A DNA stretch of 64,000 nucleotides from a virus: positions 1 to 64,000 of the IMG/VR virus record IMGVR_UViG_3300046167_000585. One strand, 5' to 3'. The position numbers and the translations under genes were made by a program. Positions 18,231 through 26,689 of this stretch are shown here, piece by piece (position 1 is the first letter of the stretch; each line of letters begins with the position of its first letter). A model generated the notes under the pieces. It was not told the DNA's origin, did no database searches, and saw only the letters and a program-made list of their open reading frames with translations.

Positions 18231-18706
18231 TCAGCTAATACTACAGCTTTATATGCACCACCTGGGAAAGCTCTGTTACCACCATACACGGCTACAGACG
18301 TACTTTGAAACCAAGCACTTCCTGCAACGCTCAGTGGATAAGAACGCATTGCACCAGTTGTAGTTGATGCTGCTTGATAACCAGACATTCCACTTTCACC
18401 ATGTGCTTTAAGAGTTACAGCACCAGTCCAAGTTACATTATCTGATAACGATGGACTTGAGCTAAAGCTAGTCGGGTAAGTTATTTGTGCATAGTAAGCG
18501 TTAGCTAACGTAGTATCAAATCTTATAACTGGTACTTGACCTGCACTAGCAGGGTCTGTTGTTAAAGTATAAGCGTTAGGGTTACCATATATTCCTGGTA
18601 CAGTAGTTGCTACAGTACATCTGCTTTCAACAGTTCCATCGATATCTGCTGCTAATATTGGAGTTGCTGCCATTATTAGACCAAATGTTATTAGTAATTT
18701 TTTCAT
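18215..18706 (-). CDS. exported pilin-like protein
   Basis: This 163-residue protein starts with a textbook signal peptide (MKKLLITFGLIMAATPILAADI). The mature protein opens with a Cys segment (DGTVESRCTVATTVPG) and ends with a second Cys (KAVVLAECVAQ). Between them it is Ser/Thr/Gly/Ala-rich with alternating beta pattern. Two cysteines, this composition and about 145 mature residues resemble fimbrial major subunits. The family assignment is by pattern only. It overlaps the upstream gene by four bases (ATGA-type coupling) and lies in a run of exported proteins, so a secreted or surface-assembled role in the infected cell is plausible. Confidence 0.65.
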   Translation of the reverse strand: MKKLLITFGLIMAATPILAADIDGTVESRCTVATTVPGIYGNPNAYTLTTDPASAGQVPVIRFDTTLANAYYAQITYPTSFSSSPSLSDNVTWTGAVTLKAHGESGMSGYQAASTTTGAMRSYPLSVAGSAWFQSTSVAVYGGNRAFPGGAYKAVVLAECVAQ

Positions 18707-19593
18707 TGGTATTGCTCCTCTATCATAGTATTCATAAGTTTATCTTGTCCTAGACTCCTTAAAGCTTTTCTATTATCCACTATATCTTTATCTTTTAAAA
18801 CAATAGATTCTCGGTATATCTTACCTGGGATAGTTGCAACATAATATGTATTAATATTTGTTGCTTGATTTATAACCTGTAATAATGCAGCTTGTGATAC
18901 TTCATTTGCAATAGTAAGTGCATTTTCTGTAGCAGCTAAAAGAGATTCCATGTTTTCTTTATCTTCTGCTTCGTCTTCGTCTTCTTTAGCTTCTTCTTCT
19001 TCTTCTAATAACTCTTTATCAGTTTCTGCTTGTGCAAGTTGAACTGATTCATCTTGTAACGCATCATAATCTGGTATATCAGGTATTGGGGGCGGTTTAG
19101 GTTTTACATACCCAGGACAGTTAGGGTCACTCTGTGGATCAAAACAAGGATCAAATCTATATATGTATCTAACATCTGCATTTTCTATACTGCCTGTGCC
19201 TTCTTGCTTAAGTCTGCCATCACCAAATACTGCGATAGGTGTATAAGGCAATGCAATTGTTCTTCTTATTTCTATACCACCTTCGCGTTGTGACCAGTCT
19301 TGTACGTCTTGAAACACATAACCACCACCTACTTTATCGTTTTCTAAAGTAACAATATAATTATCTTCTTTGTTTTTAATTGGTGTGTATTTGTAAGTAA
19401 CACCTGATATATCCATACCGCCAATACCATCAGCGCCTAAATAAATAGGTGTCATTGACCACTGTAAACCATTGATAGCTGCGTTAGGTGTGTAGCCGAA
19501 TGTGTAGCTAAAAGAAGATAAAGGCAGCAGCAGCAGTACCCATAATGCTGAGAACCTTATCACGTTTTTCTTGTGCAGTAATTTCATCTTCAT
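18703..19593 (-). CDS. exported protein with Pro/Lys- and Glu-rich middle
   Basis: This 296-residue protein has a signal peptide of the type VIRFSALWVLLLLPLSSFS, cleaved before YTFGYTPNA. The mature N-terminal 120 residues are beta-rich. A cysteine pair and proline stretch follow (PCFDPQSDPNCPGY, then KPKPPPIPDIP). Next is a very acidic segment (EEEEEAKEDEDEAEDKE, around 195-215) and a helical C-terminus. Similar exported proteins with this Cys/Pro signature occur in marine phages, to my recollection. Starts at 19593 and 19587 are both possible. Its first 86 bases lie inside the upstream gene in another frame. Confidence 0.65.
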   Translation of the reverse strand: MKMKLLHKKNVIRFSALWVLLLLPLSSFSYTFGYTPNAAINGLQWSMTPIYLGADGIGGMDISGVTYKYTPIKNKEDNYIVTLENDKVGGGYVFQDVQDWSQREGGIEIRRTIALPYTPIAVFGDGRLKQEGTGSIENADVRYIYRFDPCFDPQSDPNCPGYVKPKPPPIPDIPDYDALQDESVQLAQAETDKELLEEEEEAKEDEDEAEDKENMESLLAATENALTIANEVSQAALLQVINQATNINTYYVATIPGKIYRESIVLKDKDIVDNRKALRSLGQDKLMNTMIEEQYQ

Positions 19594-20080
19594 CCTCTGG
19601 CATAGGTATTAGGTCAGTTCTAACCTCCCATGCAGCTTTGGCTTCATTGCCTATTAAGCCATCTATTGGACAAGGAGTTCCTGCATCCATCATAGCTTGC
19701 CATACGTCTTTATCTTGGCACATTATTGATACTGCGGCTACTTTCATACCCATATCATATAATCTACCTGCTTTTTTTAATCTAAGACAATTCTCTTCAG
19801 TATAAGTAGCACCTAAACTTAAAGATAATATTTGTGTGCCTAAAGCACCACTAGAAGATATAGTACATAAATCAGAATTATTACCACCTACATTAGGTGA
19901 TATAGCTGAAGGAGGAGGAGACTTAACTGTAGTCTCATTTGTACCTGTAGTTGTTACAGTAGATGTAGTGTTCTGTGTTATTGAGCTTTCATCTACTGCC
20001 ATTACAGGTAATACAAAAATAATCCAAAAACATGCAACAATACTTAAAGCTATAACATTGTTGCGCAATCTGTTAGACAT
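19508..20080 (-). CDS. exported or membrane protein with conserved cysteine core
   Basis: This 190-residue protein has an N-terminal hydrophobic segment, probably a signal peptide (LSIVACFWIIFVLPVMAVDES), then a Thr/Ser-rich linker. A compact core with spaced cysteines follows (EENCLRLKKAGRLYDMGMKVAAVSIMCQD; GTPCPIDG). The C-terminus is short and hydrophobic (MGTAAAAFIFF). The core pattern recurs in exported proteins of other marine phages, to my recollection. It opens the exported cassette; its start shares one base with the stop of the 175-aa virion gene. Its last 86 bases also encode the signal peptide of the next gene in a different frame. Confidence 0.65.
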   Translation of the reverse strand: MSNRLRNNVIALSIVACFWIIFVLPVMAVDESSITQNTTSTVTTTGTNETTVKSPPPSAISPNVGGNNSDLCTISSSGALGTQILSLSLGATYTEENCLRLKKAGRLYDMGMKVAAVSIMCQDKDVWQAMMDAGTPCPIDGLIGNEAKAAWEVRTDLIPMPEDEDEITAQEKRDKVLSIMGTAAAAFIFF

Positions 20081-20607
20081 TAGCCTGTAGGTTTAGCGTT
20101 AGTAAACTGAGTATTTAAGTTATCTGTACCTGTACTATTAAGTACATTAACTGTACTTACAGGAGAACCTGCAACATTTGTATTAATAGTCCAGGCATCA
20201 ATTATAGTTTTAAGATATTTTTGATCAGCATTCCATTTAAAACCTTTAGCTTGTTCACCTTTTAATGTAATATCTTTGCCCATTACACTGTTAGCATTAG
20301 GAGTTTGATTTCCTGTAACGAGTGTTTGAGCAAATTCAGTTGTTTGTTTTTGAGTTAATAAAGCAACTTCTGCATTTGTTTTTTCTTGACCAATTGCATA
20401 ACTAACTGAAGCTTGTAAAGCACTTTGCATTGCTCCTAAATATACAGTAGCAAAATCTGTCCCTGTTATTCTACCTAGTTGATACTGTGCTTCTAAGTGC
20501 GCAGTAACAGATTCCATTAAATCATCAAATACACCAGTACCTGTAATTACATTATTAGTATTTGTTACTGAACTACCTTGTGTTAGTGATGCATTTGTTA
20601 GTGCCAT
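20080..20607 (-). CDS. probable virion-associated protein
   Basis: This 175-residue, mostly helical protein is rich in Thr, Ala, Gln and Asn. It has a central helical stretch (DDLMESVTAHLEAQYQLGR; GAMQSALQASVSYAIGQE) and a disordered Thr/Asn C-terminus. It lies two genes after the major capsid gene, where N4-like phages carry small virion genes. No motif defines a function. Ribosome site and short spacing (4 bases) to the upstream 205-aa gene indicate co-translation. Confidence 0.6.
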   Translation of the reverse strand: MALTNASLTQGSSVTNTNNVITGTGVFDDLMESVTAHLEAQYQLGRITGTDFATVYLGAMQSALQASVSYAIGQEKTNAEVALLTQKQTTEFAQTLVTGNQTPNANSVMGKDITLKGEQAKGFKWNADQKYLKTIIDAWTINTNVAGSPVSTVNVLNSTGTDNLNTQFTNAKPTG

Positions 20608-20611
20608 AATA

Positions 20612-21229
20612 TTATCCTACTGATCCTGTTGCTTTTTGTTTAACACGTAATTTATCAATTTCTTCTGGTGTTAGTGGAGGCAATACTTCAACATTATATG
20701 CTTTAATATTTTTAGGCTCCATAATTTCTTGACCATTACGAGTTGTTCTTGCAAAAATTTGACACTCAGCATTTTTAAGATGTTCATAAATAATTTTAGG
20801 TACATGCCAACCTTCATCATTATTATAAGGAACATACTTTTTAACTGCTTGACCATCGTTAATTACATTACTACCTACTGTAAAAATATCACCAACAGAT
20901 TCTACTTTTAATGGATCATTTGGTCTCACTACAACTCTAACTAAGCTTAATCCTTCTGCAGCTTGTAAACCTTCTAATTCAACACCGTTGTATGTGTAGT
21001 TATCTATCATGTCATCACTGAGAATAGTAACTCCCATTTCAGCAGCTATTTCTTCGTCTGTTTTAGCAGTTGATTGTTCTGTATTCATAGTAATACTCAC
21101 TTCATCGTTGTTATTAATATTTTCTAATGCTTGCACTAACTTTTCTCTTTTATTGTTAAAGTGCATATTTACACCGTGATTACGTAACTCATCACTAATT
21201 TGTTTGGATGTCATTTCTTGTATGTTCAT
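20612..21229 (-). CDS. capsid-linked protein with N-terminal SAP-like helix pair
   Basis: I start this gene at the ATG at 21229 (MNIQEMTS) because it has an AGGAG site 8 bases upstream; an upstream in-frame start lacks one. The 205-residue product opens with a SAP/Rho-N-like motif (SKQISDELRNHGVNMHFNNK, then REKLVQALEN), a fold that often binds nucleic acid. Residues 60-205 are beta-rich with conserved-looking aromatic pairs (YNNDEGWHVPKIIYEHLKNA). It follows the major capsid gene across a strong hairpin. A capsid decoration or head-completion role is plausible. A similar SAP-like segment occurs at 44425-44649. Confidence 0.65.
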   Translation of the reverse strand: MNIQEMTSKQISDELRNHGVNMHFNNKREKLVQALENINNNDEVSITMNTEQSTAKTDEEIAAEMGVTILSDDMIDNYTYNGVELEGLQAAEGLSLVRVVVRPNDPLKVESVGDIFTVGSNVINDGQAVKKYVPYNNDEGWHVPKIIYEHLKNAECQIFARTTRNGQEIMEPKNIKAYNVEVLPPLTPEEIDKLRVKQKATGSVG

Positions 21230-21246
21230 AATATCTCCTATATTAA

Positions 21247-21279
21247 GTCTTCCCCACATACGTAGTATGTGAGGAAGAC
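21247..21279 (-). terminator. strong hairpin downstream of the major capsid gene
   Basis: Two seven-base arms on each side pair with a single mismatch between them: GTCTTCC at 21247-21253 with GGAAGAC at 21273-21279, and CACATAC at 21255-21261 with GTATGTG at 21265-21271, around a three-base loop. Only a weak T-rich stretch follows in the leftward direction. It may be a partial terminator or an RNA-stabilising or processing structure that lets capsid mRNA exceed that of downstream genes. A perfect 16-base palindrome (21280-21295) overlaps the capsid stop codon next to it. Confidence 0.65.
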
Positions 21280-21287
21280 AAGCTTAA

Positions 21288-22574
21288 TTAAGCTTTTTTA
21301 CACCAAATGATTCCTAGACGCTCAGGACGTAAAGCCATGAACCCATAGTACCACTTGATTGAGTAAAAACCCTTTTCACCGTAAGGGTCATTCACGTCAG
21401 CAGTCTCTTTACCTGGCTTCTTGTGAGTAGTAGTGAACTTAAGGCTCTTACCATCAGTTTGGAAACCAATAGTAGTAAATGAACCGTCACCTACACAAAG
21501 CATAGGGAAAATGTCTGCAGCAGATGCACCTGCACCTGAATCATATTGCATTTCAGGAACTACAACAAAACGGAACTGGTCTACTGAACCAATCTCACCG
21601 TTAAGAATTGTAGAAGCGTCAGCGTATTTTTCTACACCAACAAATCCTGAACCAACACCTGAACCAGATATATCAGTCATCTTACGTACCATTGGAATCA
21701 AATCTGGACCAATGTACATAACACGTCCACCATTAACAGTTTTAGTATCTGTCATACGAGAACCTGAAATAATCTTAGTTTGCTTAGGTGTCTTGTTGTT
21801 ATCTAGCGCAATAGACAATGTCATCAAGTCATTGTAAGTTGCTACAGCATTAACGTTAGCCTTTGCTGCTCCACCAATGAAATAAGCAGTACCGCTAGAA
21901 GTAGCAGTATTGATTAGATCTTTTTGCAACTGTGCTTCAGTCATTTCTGTAGCACCAACCATCATTTCTTCAGTGATGTGTGACATCAACTCTGAGTCTG
22001 AATCAAAGTCTAGAGACTCTTGAGTGTACTCAGTAAAGAAACCTTGCTTGATAAGTGAACCAGTAATTTGTGTACGCTTAAAACCTACACGGTTAACTCT
22101 TCCACCATTCTCAGTCAATGCAGGAAGACGATCAGCAATTACACCAACGTCTTTTGATGAACCATAAAGGTTACCATACATTTGCTTAGTACTACCACCA
22201 GAACCAGCTGCAGTAGTTGCATTAGCCTGAGTTGCATAAAAACCAGCATGAGTTGCAGTTGCTGCTGTCCAACCAGTACCACCTGATTGTAATACACCTG
22301 CAGCATTCCAAGCCATAAACTTAGCACTGTTTTGAATCAGACCGTCAGCATCAATACCTTGGTCTGTTGTATTCAAATCATCTAGTAATGGTTGATATAC
22401 ATCTTGCTTAATTGTCTTACCGTGATGCTTAGGCATAGCCCTAACATCTGCCAATGGCATAAAGTACTGAATGTCACGTACTTTAATGAGCGCTTTCTTA
22501 AAATAAAAGTCAGTGCGCGCTTGTGCACCTACATTACTGGCGCCATTTGCGCCTGTGCCGTATTCTAAAGCCAT
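21288..22574 (-). CDS. major capsid protein, N4-gp56 family
   Basis: This 428-residue protein matches the N4-gp56 major capsid family by length and N-terminal pattern: [19 protein letters not shown], then [19 protein letters not shown] around residues 50-68. It has the HK97-type alternation of helical and beta segments. N4 gp56 is about 401 residues. The codon usage is visibly richer in G and C than its neighbours, as expected for the most expressed gene. It follows the scaffold-type gene and has a GGAG ribosome site. A strong hairpin lies downstream. Confidence 0.92.
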   Translation of the reverse strand: MALEYGTGANGASNVGAQARTDFYFKKALIKVRDIQYFMPLADVRAMPKHHGKTIKQDVYQPLLDDLNTTDQGIDADGLIQNSAKFMAWNAAGVLQSGGTGWTAATATHAGFYATQANATTAAGSGGSTKQMYGNLYGSSKDVGVIADRLPALTENGGRVNRVGFKRTQITGSLIKQGFFTEYTQESLDFDSDSELMSHITEEMMVGATEMTEAQLQKDLINTATSSGTAYFIGGAAKANVNAVATYNDLMTLSIALDNNKTPKQTKIISGSRMTDTKTVNGGRVMYIGPDLIPMVRKMTDISGSGVGSGFVGVEKYADASTILNGEIGSVDQFRFVVVPEMQYDSGAGASAADIFPMLCVGDGSFTTIGFQTDGKSLKFTTTHKKPGKETADVNDPYGEKGFYSIKWYYGFMALRPERLGIIWCKKA

Positions 22575-22608
22575 ATTATTCTCCTATAGCTGTATTAAAA
22601 GAGAAAGA

Positions 22609-23823
22609 CTATACATCGGCTAATTTCATGAATTCTTCATCAGTCATACCTAAGTAATTAGCTGATGCAGCTTCAGTCTTACCCGCAGTCTTTCTTGTTC
22701 CTGCTGCAGCTTTACGCTTTTGTTTTACAACAGCAGGGTCCTGTGCTTTAGTCTTTGGTACAGATGCTTTTGGAGGTATTGCATTAACCTGTTCTTTAGA
22801 GATAATAGCTCCTTGTTTTTGTAAATTTTCTGCTACTTCTTTATAAGCAACAACATCTGGAACATTTAATCTTCCTAATGCTCTTTCAGTATCTATAACA
22901 GATTGAACTTTATCATATACTCCATTAAAAACATGATCGTTAATGATTGAAATAATTTCAGGATTTTCAGATATTAAATTCTTACTTTCATCATCCCACT
23001 CTTTGGCTAAGATATTAATTGTCTTATCAAAAGAAGGTGTGCCTTTAATATCAGCAATTACTTGATTTATCCTAAATTCTTTGTCGCTAACTTGATAATC
23101 ATTTGGTTTGTATGCTACATCTTCATTAGTATCTATATCTAAAGGATCTATACCACTTTCTTTTATAAGTTGAGCAATTGCTTTAGGGTCTTTTTTAGAA
23201 AGGTCGATTAAATTGTTAAGTTTGTTTTGATCTAACAATCCTTCTTTTTCTAAAGTACTTACTATCTTAAGATTAGGACTTAATGTCTTCATCTTATTAT
23301 GATAGTCAGCGCCTTTTTGCATTAAAGATATTGCATCGTCAATATTATCAACTTGCATCATCCGCTTGCTAGCTTTAAAAGGTGACATTATCCGTTTATA
23401 TGCCGCTTCATAATCAATTTCAGCTTGAGAAGTATCCTTCTCTTTTTTAGCTTCATTGGTATCTTCAGTTGCATCTGTATCTTCAGACTCTAACTCTACA
23501 GTATCTTCTAATGTTTCATCTTCTAGTTGAGTATCCTCGTCTAGGTCAGCTACTTCATCTTCTAATATCTCTTCATCAGATTCTTCCGTATTACTTTCAG
23601 ACTCATCCGTTTCCTCATAAGGGTCTATCTCACTGGGAATATCTTCAGACTCTTCACTTGCTACTTCTTCAGAAGTTTGCTCTTCTTCGGAAGTATCAAT
23701 TTCTTCAGTGTTTTCTTGAGCTTCAGCTTCTTCTGCTGCAATTAACTCAGCTTCAAGTTCACTTAAATCTTGTTTTAGGAATTCTTCATCATCCATTCCT
23801 AGAGGACTATTTACTTCAGCCAT
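22609..23823 (-). CDS. scaffold-type capsid assembly protein
   Basis: This 404-residue protein has an extremely acidic N-terminal third (Glu/Asp/Ser/Thr runs, residues 10-130), a helical middle and a basic C-terminus (VVKQKRKAAAGTRKTAGK). It ends in a short motif (YLGMTDEEFMKLADV) that echoes its own start (LGMDDEEFLKQDLSE). Acidic, helical, basic-tailed proteins just upstream of the capsid gene are typical phage scaffolds, and N4 has an equivalent gene at this position. The repeated DEEF element at both ends is notable. Confidence 0.75.
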   Translation of the reverse strand: MAEVNSPLGMDDEEFLKQDLSELEAELIAAEEAEAQENTEEIDTSEEEQTSEEVASEESEDIPSEIDPYEETDESESNTEESDEEILEDEVADLDEDTQLEDETLEDTVELESEDTDATEDTNEAKKEKDTSQAEIDYEAAYKRIMSPFKASKRMMQVDNIDDAISLMQKGADYHNKMKTLSPNLKIVSTLEKEGLLDQNKLNNLIDLSKKDPKAIAQLIKESGIDPLDIDTNEDVAYKPNDYQVSDKEFRINQVIADIKGTPSFDKTINILAKEWDDESKNLISENPEIISIINDHVFNGVYDKVQSVIDTERALGRLNVPDVVAYKEVAENLQKQGAIISKEQVNAIPPKASVPKTKAQDPAVVKQKRKAAAGTRKTAGKTEAASANYLGMTDEEFMKLADV

Positions 23824-24160
23824 TGCTTAAGTCCTCCTGTAATATTTGAGTTCTAGCATCTTCATCTTCTCTGTATGCTTGTTCTGCTTGTGTACCTCTT
23901 GTTAATACACTATCAAAGAAATTACTTAACGCTCCTATTCCATAAATCATATTATCAATGATTTCTTGTTGTTCTTTATTTAAAGAACTAGCTTTTGCCA
24001 TAACTAATCTAGCTGCTTCTTCTTTAAAATAATAATCTAATATAACTTTTTTAAATTCTCTATTTTTAAAAAGTTTTAAACAACTATTTTTAACTTCAAT
24101 AAAATGCTTAGCTTGCTGCATATTATCATCTAACTCTTGTAATTGTTCTTCTGTGCTCAT
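23816..24160 (-). CDS. small helical protein between portal and scaffold
   Basis: This 114-residue, all-helical, charged protein (MSTEEQLQEL) has a conserved-looking central segment (LVMAKASSLNKEQQEIIDNM). It overlaps the scaffold gene by eight bases. N4-like phages carry a small gene at this exact place between the portal and the scaffold. A role in head assembly is inferred from location. It is preceded by a good GAGG ribosome site and a candidate promoter at 24215-24223. Confidence 0.6.
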   Translation of the reverse strand: MSTEEQLQELDDNMQQAKHFIEVKNSCLKLFKNREFKKVILDYYFKEEAARLVMAKASSLNKEQQEIIDNMIYGIGALSNFFDSVLTRGTQAEQAYREDEDARTQILQEDLSNG

Positions 24161-24214
24161 CGTGTGTCCTCTTATTGAGATAAAAACAAAGTAGTAAAAT
24201 TCTCCTTTTTCGCG

Positions 24215-24223
24215 ATTATATCA
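24215..24223 (-). promoter_or_regulatory. candidate extended -10 promoter for the capsid genes
   Basis: Reading leftward, the 70-base gap between portal and the 114-aa gene contains TGATATAAT, a consensus extended -10 element, 55 bases before the start codon. There is no proper -35 box, which extended -10 promoters do not need. It would allow host RNA polymerase to boost scaffold and capsid transcription. In an AT-rich sequence such a match can occur by chance. Confidence 0.3.
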
Positions 24224-24230
24224 CTATTTT

Positions 24231-24737
24231 TCAAAGTTTACTTCTATTTAACAATGGATCATTAATAATAGCATCGTTGTATTTACTATCCATTGCATTA
24301 GAATGATCTACTTTTTTCATGTTTTCTTCATGTTGTCTGTTAACTCCAGATTCTTGTTCAACAAAAGTTAGATCATCTAAATCAGCTTTACTATTAATAC
24401 TTCTAGACTTAGATAGTTCAGTTTGAGTTTTAGCTTTCTTAAATTCTACATCTACTGCGTTTTCTTGCGCTTTAGCTGTTTCGTTAGCTATTTGAGCTTG
24501 TAATAGTTGCATTTCAAGTTGTGCTTTTTGTTCAGCCATTGGATTAGGTTGTGGCTGATATTCTTTAATTTGTTTAGCTAAGTCAGGCATTTTACGTAAT
24601 CTAGCTATATCTGCTAATATTAATTGAGACATTGCTGGGTCCATATTATTACCCATTGTTTGTAACATAAATGATAGCTCTTGTGCTTTTTCGTTGTCAG
24701 CTTCAGCTGTAGATATATTTAATTTAATATCATACAT
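24231..24737 (-). CDS. portal fragment 5 (C-terminus)
   Basis: The corrected frame reads [17 protein letters not shown] before this Met. The piece is a long Gln/Ala/Lys-rich helical tail ([19 protein letters not shown]) ending [10 protein letters not shown], as in N4-like portals whose C-termini form an extended barrel. Confidence 0.65.
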   Translation of the reverse strand: MYDIKLNISTAEADNEKAQELSFMLQTMGNNMDPAMSQLILADIARLRKMPDLAKQIKEYQPQPNPMAEQKAQLEMQLLQAQIANETAKAQENAVDVEFKKAKTQTELSKSRSINSKADLDDLTFVEQESGVNRQHEENMKKVDHSNAMDSKYNDAIINDPLLNRSKL

Positions 24738-26370
24738 ACCACCTAAATCTTCACGATTAATAGCAACAAACTCTTCGTTAGTTACTCTTATTATCTCTTC
24801 AGTCAGATAAAAACTCAGAATTCATAGATATTATTTTGCGTCCTATTTGATTAATACCATCTGCTAATCTTCTAAGTATTCCTAACTCACGTTTAGATGC
24901 TGCATCTAATGCACTTCTAATACCTGTAGCTGTATTACCTAACGCTGAGCCACTAATACCACTATTAAATGCTTTAACACCTGTTAATGATTCAGCTTCG
25001 TTGTTTTGAAGATTTAACATGTTTAATGCACTATTAGGTATTTCAGGATACGTATCCATGTGAAATGCTTGTCTAGGGGTCTACATTAGAATTAAACTTA
25101 TAATCTGCACCTTGTTCAAACTTACGAGCATTTGTAACATCTAAAGCATCTTTACGAATACCCATTTGTCCATTAGCAGACCTACCAATAATATCAATCA
25201 TGCCTCGTGTTACAGCACCAATAATCTTTTGGTTATCTTCTAATAATGCACCATCTGGTTCACCGTAAATGTGTTTACGTACAGGTAAGTACTGAACTGA
25301 TACAAATGGTAGTTTTTTATCAGGAAATGGGTTAGACTCCATTCTAATTAATACATCACCTACCCAAGTAGCAATAAATGGTTCTACTTCACCAGTATCG
25401 TTAATATCCCAGTAGCCCCAATATTCATAAACAATTATCTTTTTTACGTGGGTCGTCTTTAAACTTAAAGTTTGTTTCATCTTCTAAGTTATGGTCTGGT
25501 TGTGCTAATGGTGCAGCATTCTCTAATATAACATGTTCTAAATTTGAGTATCTACCGTCTTTTTTAAGTTCAGCCATAGATGTTTCAAAACTGTAAATAA
25601 TAAAGTTAGCTTTATCTAAATTACCTAAACAAGTTGGATCAATAATTACATTGTTATAATCACATACTTCTAATTCTGGTTGATTTTTAATAACATTAAT
25701 TTGTTCTTCTATACGAGTACCATTAGGTACAGGCATCATTGGCACACCGTTTGCCATTGTTAATTCATGTGCTTCTTGTATTTCAGGAGGAGTTTCTTTT
25801 TTATAAGCATCAGGATTTTGTTCCATCATTTGATGTAATTGTTCATGCATTTGAGCTGATTCAACAGATTCTACAAAATTCAAATACAGGAACTTCTACT
25901 TCTACAATTTCATCTTCATATTCCCATCCAACTTTAACTATTACTGTTCCTTCATCTACAGCAGTACGGACGTATTCATCAATAAATGCAGTTTTGTCTA
26001 TCTTACAATTGATTTGATAATTAAGTAACAATCCATTTTGTATAGCAGACTCTTTATCTTCAAATGTCATTGGGGCTGTATTAAATAAATCATCTGTAGA
26101 TAAAAATGGTTCACTTAACGCAGCATAACGCCATTCAGCTTGTTTTCTAATAAGTTTAGGAACAATTTTTGATCTGCCTTTCTTATTGTTAATTGTTTGT
26201 TCACCATTTAAAGCATCTATCCAACCATCAACATCTAATACATGTGACGTGTGAGAAGATTGAGCTTCATCGTAATCAGCTTTAAGTTCTAATAAATCAG
26301 GTGGATTTTTCCAATCTACAAGCTTTTTTGGTTCACTTAAATCTACATCTAAATCATGCTGTTTTGCCAT
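24231..26370 (-). CDS. N4-type portal protein, interrupted by four frame errors
   Basis: Five overlapping or adjoining frames read as one protein of about 711 residues (N4 portal gp59 is 763). The breaks are at homopolymers 25875-25878, 25440-25445, 25076-25079 and 24809-24813, and removing one base from each gives a continuous frame. The order of regions fits a portal: N-terminal wing ([21 protein letters not shown]), stem-region helices, a crown with [12 protein letters not shown], and a long helical C-terminus rich in Gln, Ala and Lys. It lies upstream of the scaffold and capsid, as in N4. The separate pieces should not be read as different genes. Confidence 0.85.
24799..25059 (-). CDS. 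portal fragment 4
   Basis: Helical crown region following VDPRQAFHM in the corrected frame, with [20 protein letters not shown] and a conserved [12 protein letters not shown] end. A break at 24809-24813 separates it from the C-terminal piece. Confidence 0.65.
   Translation of the reverse strand: MDTYPEIPNSALNMLNLQNNEAESLTGVKAFNSGISGSALGNTATGIRSALDAASKRELGILRRLADGINQIGRKIISMNSEFLSD
25073..25480 (-). CDS. portal fragment 3
   Basis: This continues [18 protein letters not shown] in the corrected frame. It includes [20 protein letters not shown] and [20 protein letters not shown], the most conserved-looking part of the portal. It stops in a tag created at 25076-25079. Confidence 0.65.
   Translation of the reverse strand: MKQTLSLKTTHVKKIIVYEYWGYWDINDTGEVEPFIATWVGDVLIRMESNPFPDKKLPFVSVQYLPVRKHIYGEPDGALLEDNQKIIGAVTRGMIDIIGRSANGQMGIRKDALDVTNARKFEQGADYKFNSNVDP
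25425..25883 (-). CDS. portal fragment 2
   Basis: This continues [13 protein letters not shown] in the corrected frame. It carries a mixed helical and beta region ([20 protein letters not shown]) and ends in wrong-frame DNCL after the break at 25440-25445. The internal Met is not a real start. Confidence 0.65.
   Translation of the reverse strand: MNFVESVESAQMHEQLHQMMEQNPDAYKKETPPEIQEAHELTMANGVPMMPVPNGTRIEEQINVIKNQPELEVCDYNNVIIDPTCLGNLDKANFIIYSFETSMAELKKDGRYSNLEHVILENAAPLAQPDHNLEDETNFKFKDDPRKKDNCL
25861..26370 (-). CDS. portal fragment 1 (N-terminus)
   Basis: Residues 1-169 of the portal from the true start ([10 protein letters not shown]). It contains the segment [20 protein letters not shown], typical of N4-type portals, and ends in a wrong-frame FCRIC after the break at 25875-25878. 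Confidence 0.7.
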   Translation of the reverse strand: MAKQHDLDVDLSEPKKLVDWKNPPDLLELKADYDEAQSSHTSHVLDVDGWIDALNGEQTINNKKGRSKIVPKLIRKQAEWRYAALSEPFLSTDDLFNTAPMTFEDKESAIQNGLLLNYQINCKIDKTAFIDEYVRTAVDEGTVIVKVGWEYEDEIVEVEVPVFEFCRIC

Positions 26371-26687
26371 TATGCTTCTTCCTCAAATTGTCCGTTATTA
26401 TATCGCTTAACTTTGTAGATAACATGGTTCTCAAATTCTATTGGTTTTGTGTCAATATATTTAAAATAACCTTTATCATTGTCTGCAAAACTTACATAAA
26501 GATCGTCATTAATAATAATTTCATTAAAAAAATATTTTAATAATTTTGCAAAATTTTTCTTATCTTTAAAATCATCTCCAATTGCTATTGTTAATGCTAA
26601 ATAGCCATTAATGCGTTTATCATGCCTATAGTATAGATAAGCATTGCCATTTTGTAAAACTGTACATCTATGAAACTTAATATCCAT
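26370..26687 (-). CDS. small unidentified protein upstream of portal
   Basis: This 105-residue soluble alpha/beta protein (MDIKFHRCTV) is rich in Tyr, Asp and Lys and has no known motif. Its stop shares a base with the portal start, so the two are co-translated. Its start follows the 496-aa gene with two bases between. It could be a portal-associated or head factor; nothing in the sequence identifies it. Confidence 0.6.
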   Translation of the reverse strand: MDIKFHRCTVLQNGNAYLYYRHDKRINGYLALTIAIGDDFKDKKNFAKLLKYFFNEIIINDDLYVSFADNDKGYFKYIDTKPIEFENHVIYKVKRYNNGQFEEEA

Positions 26688-26689
26688 TT

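Noticed and set aside
19508-19593. Ninth homopolymer frame error
   Set aside because: Both proteins have complete, sensible ends and a full signal peptide starts within the overlap; no single-base change gives a better product.
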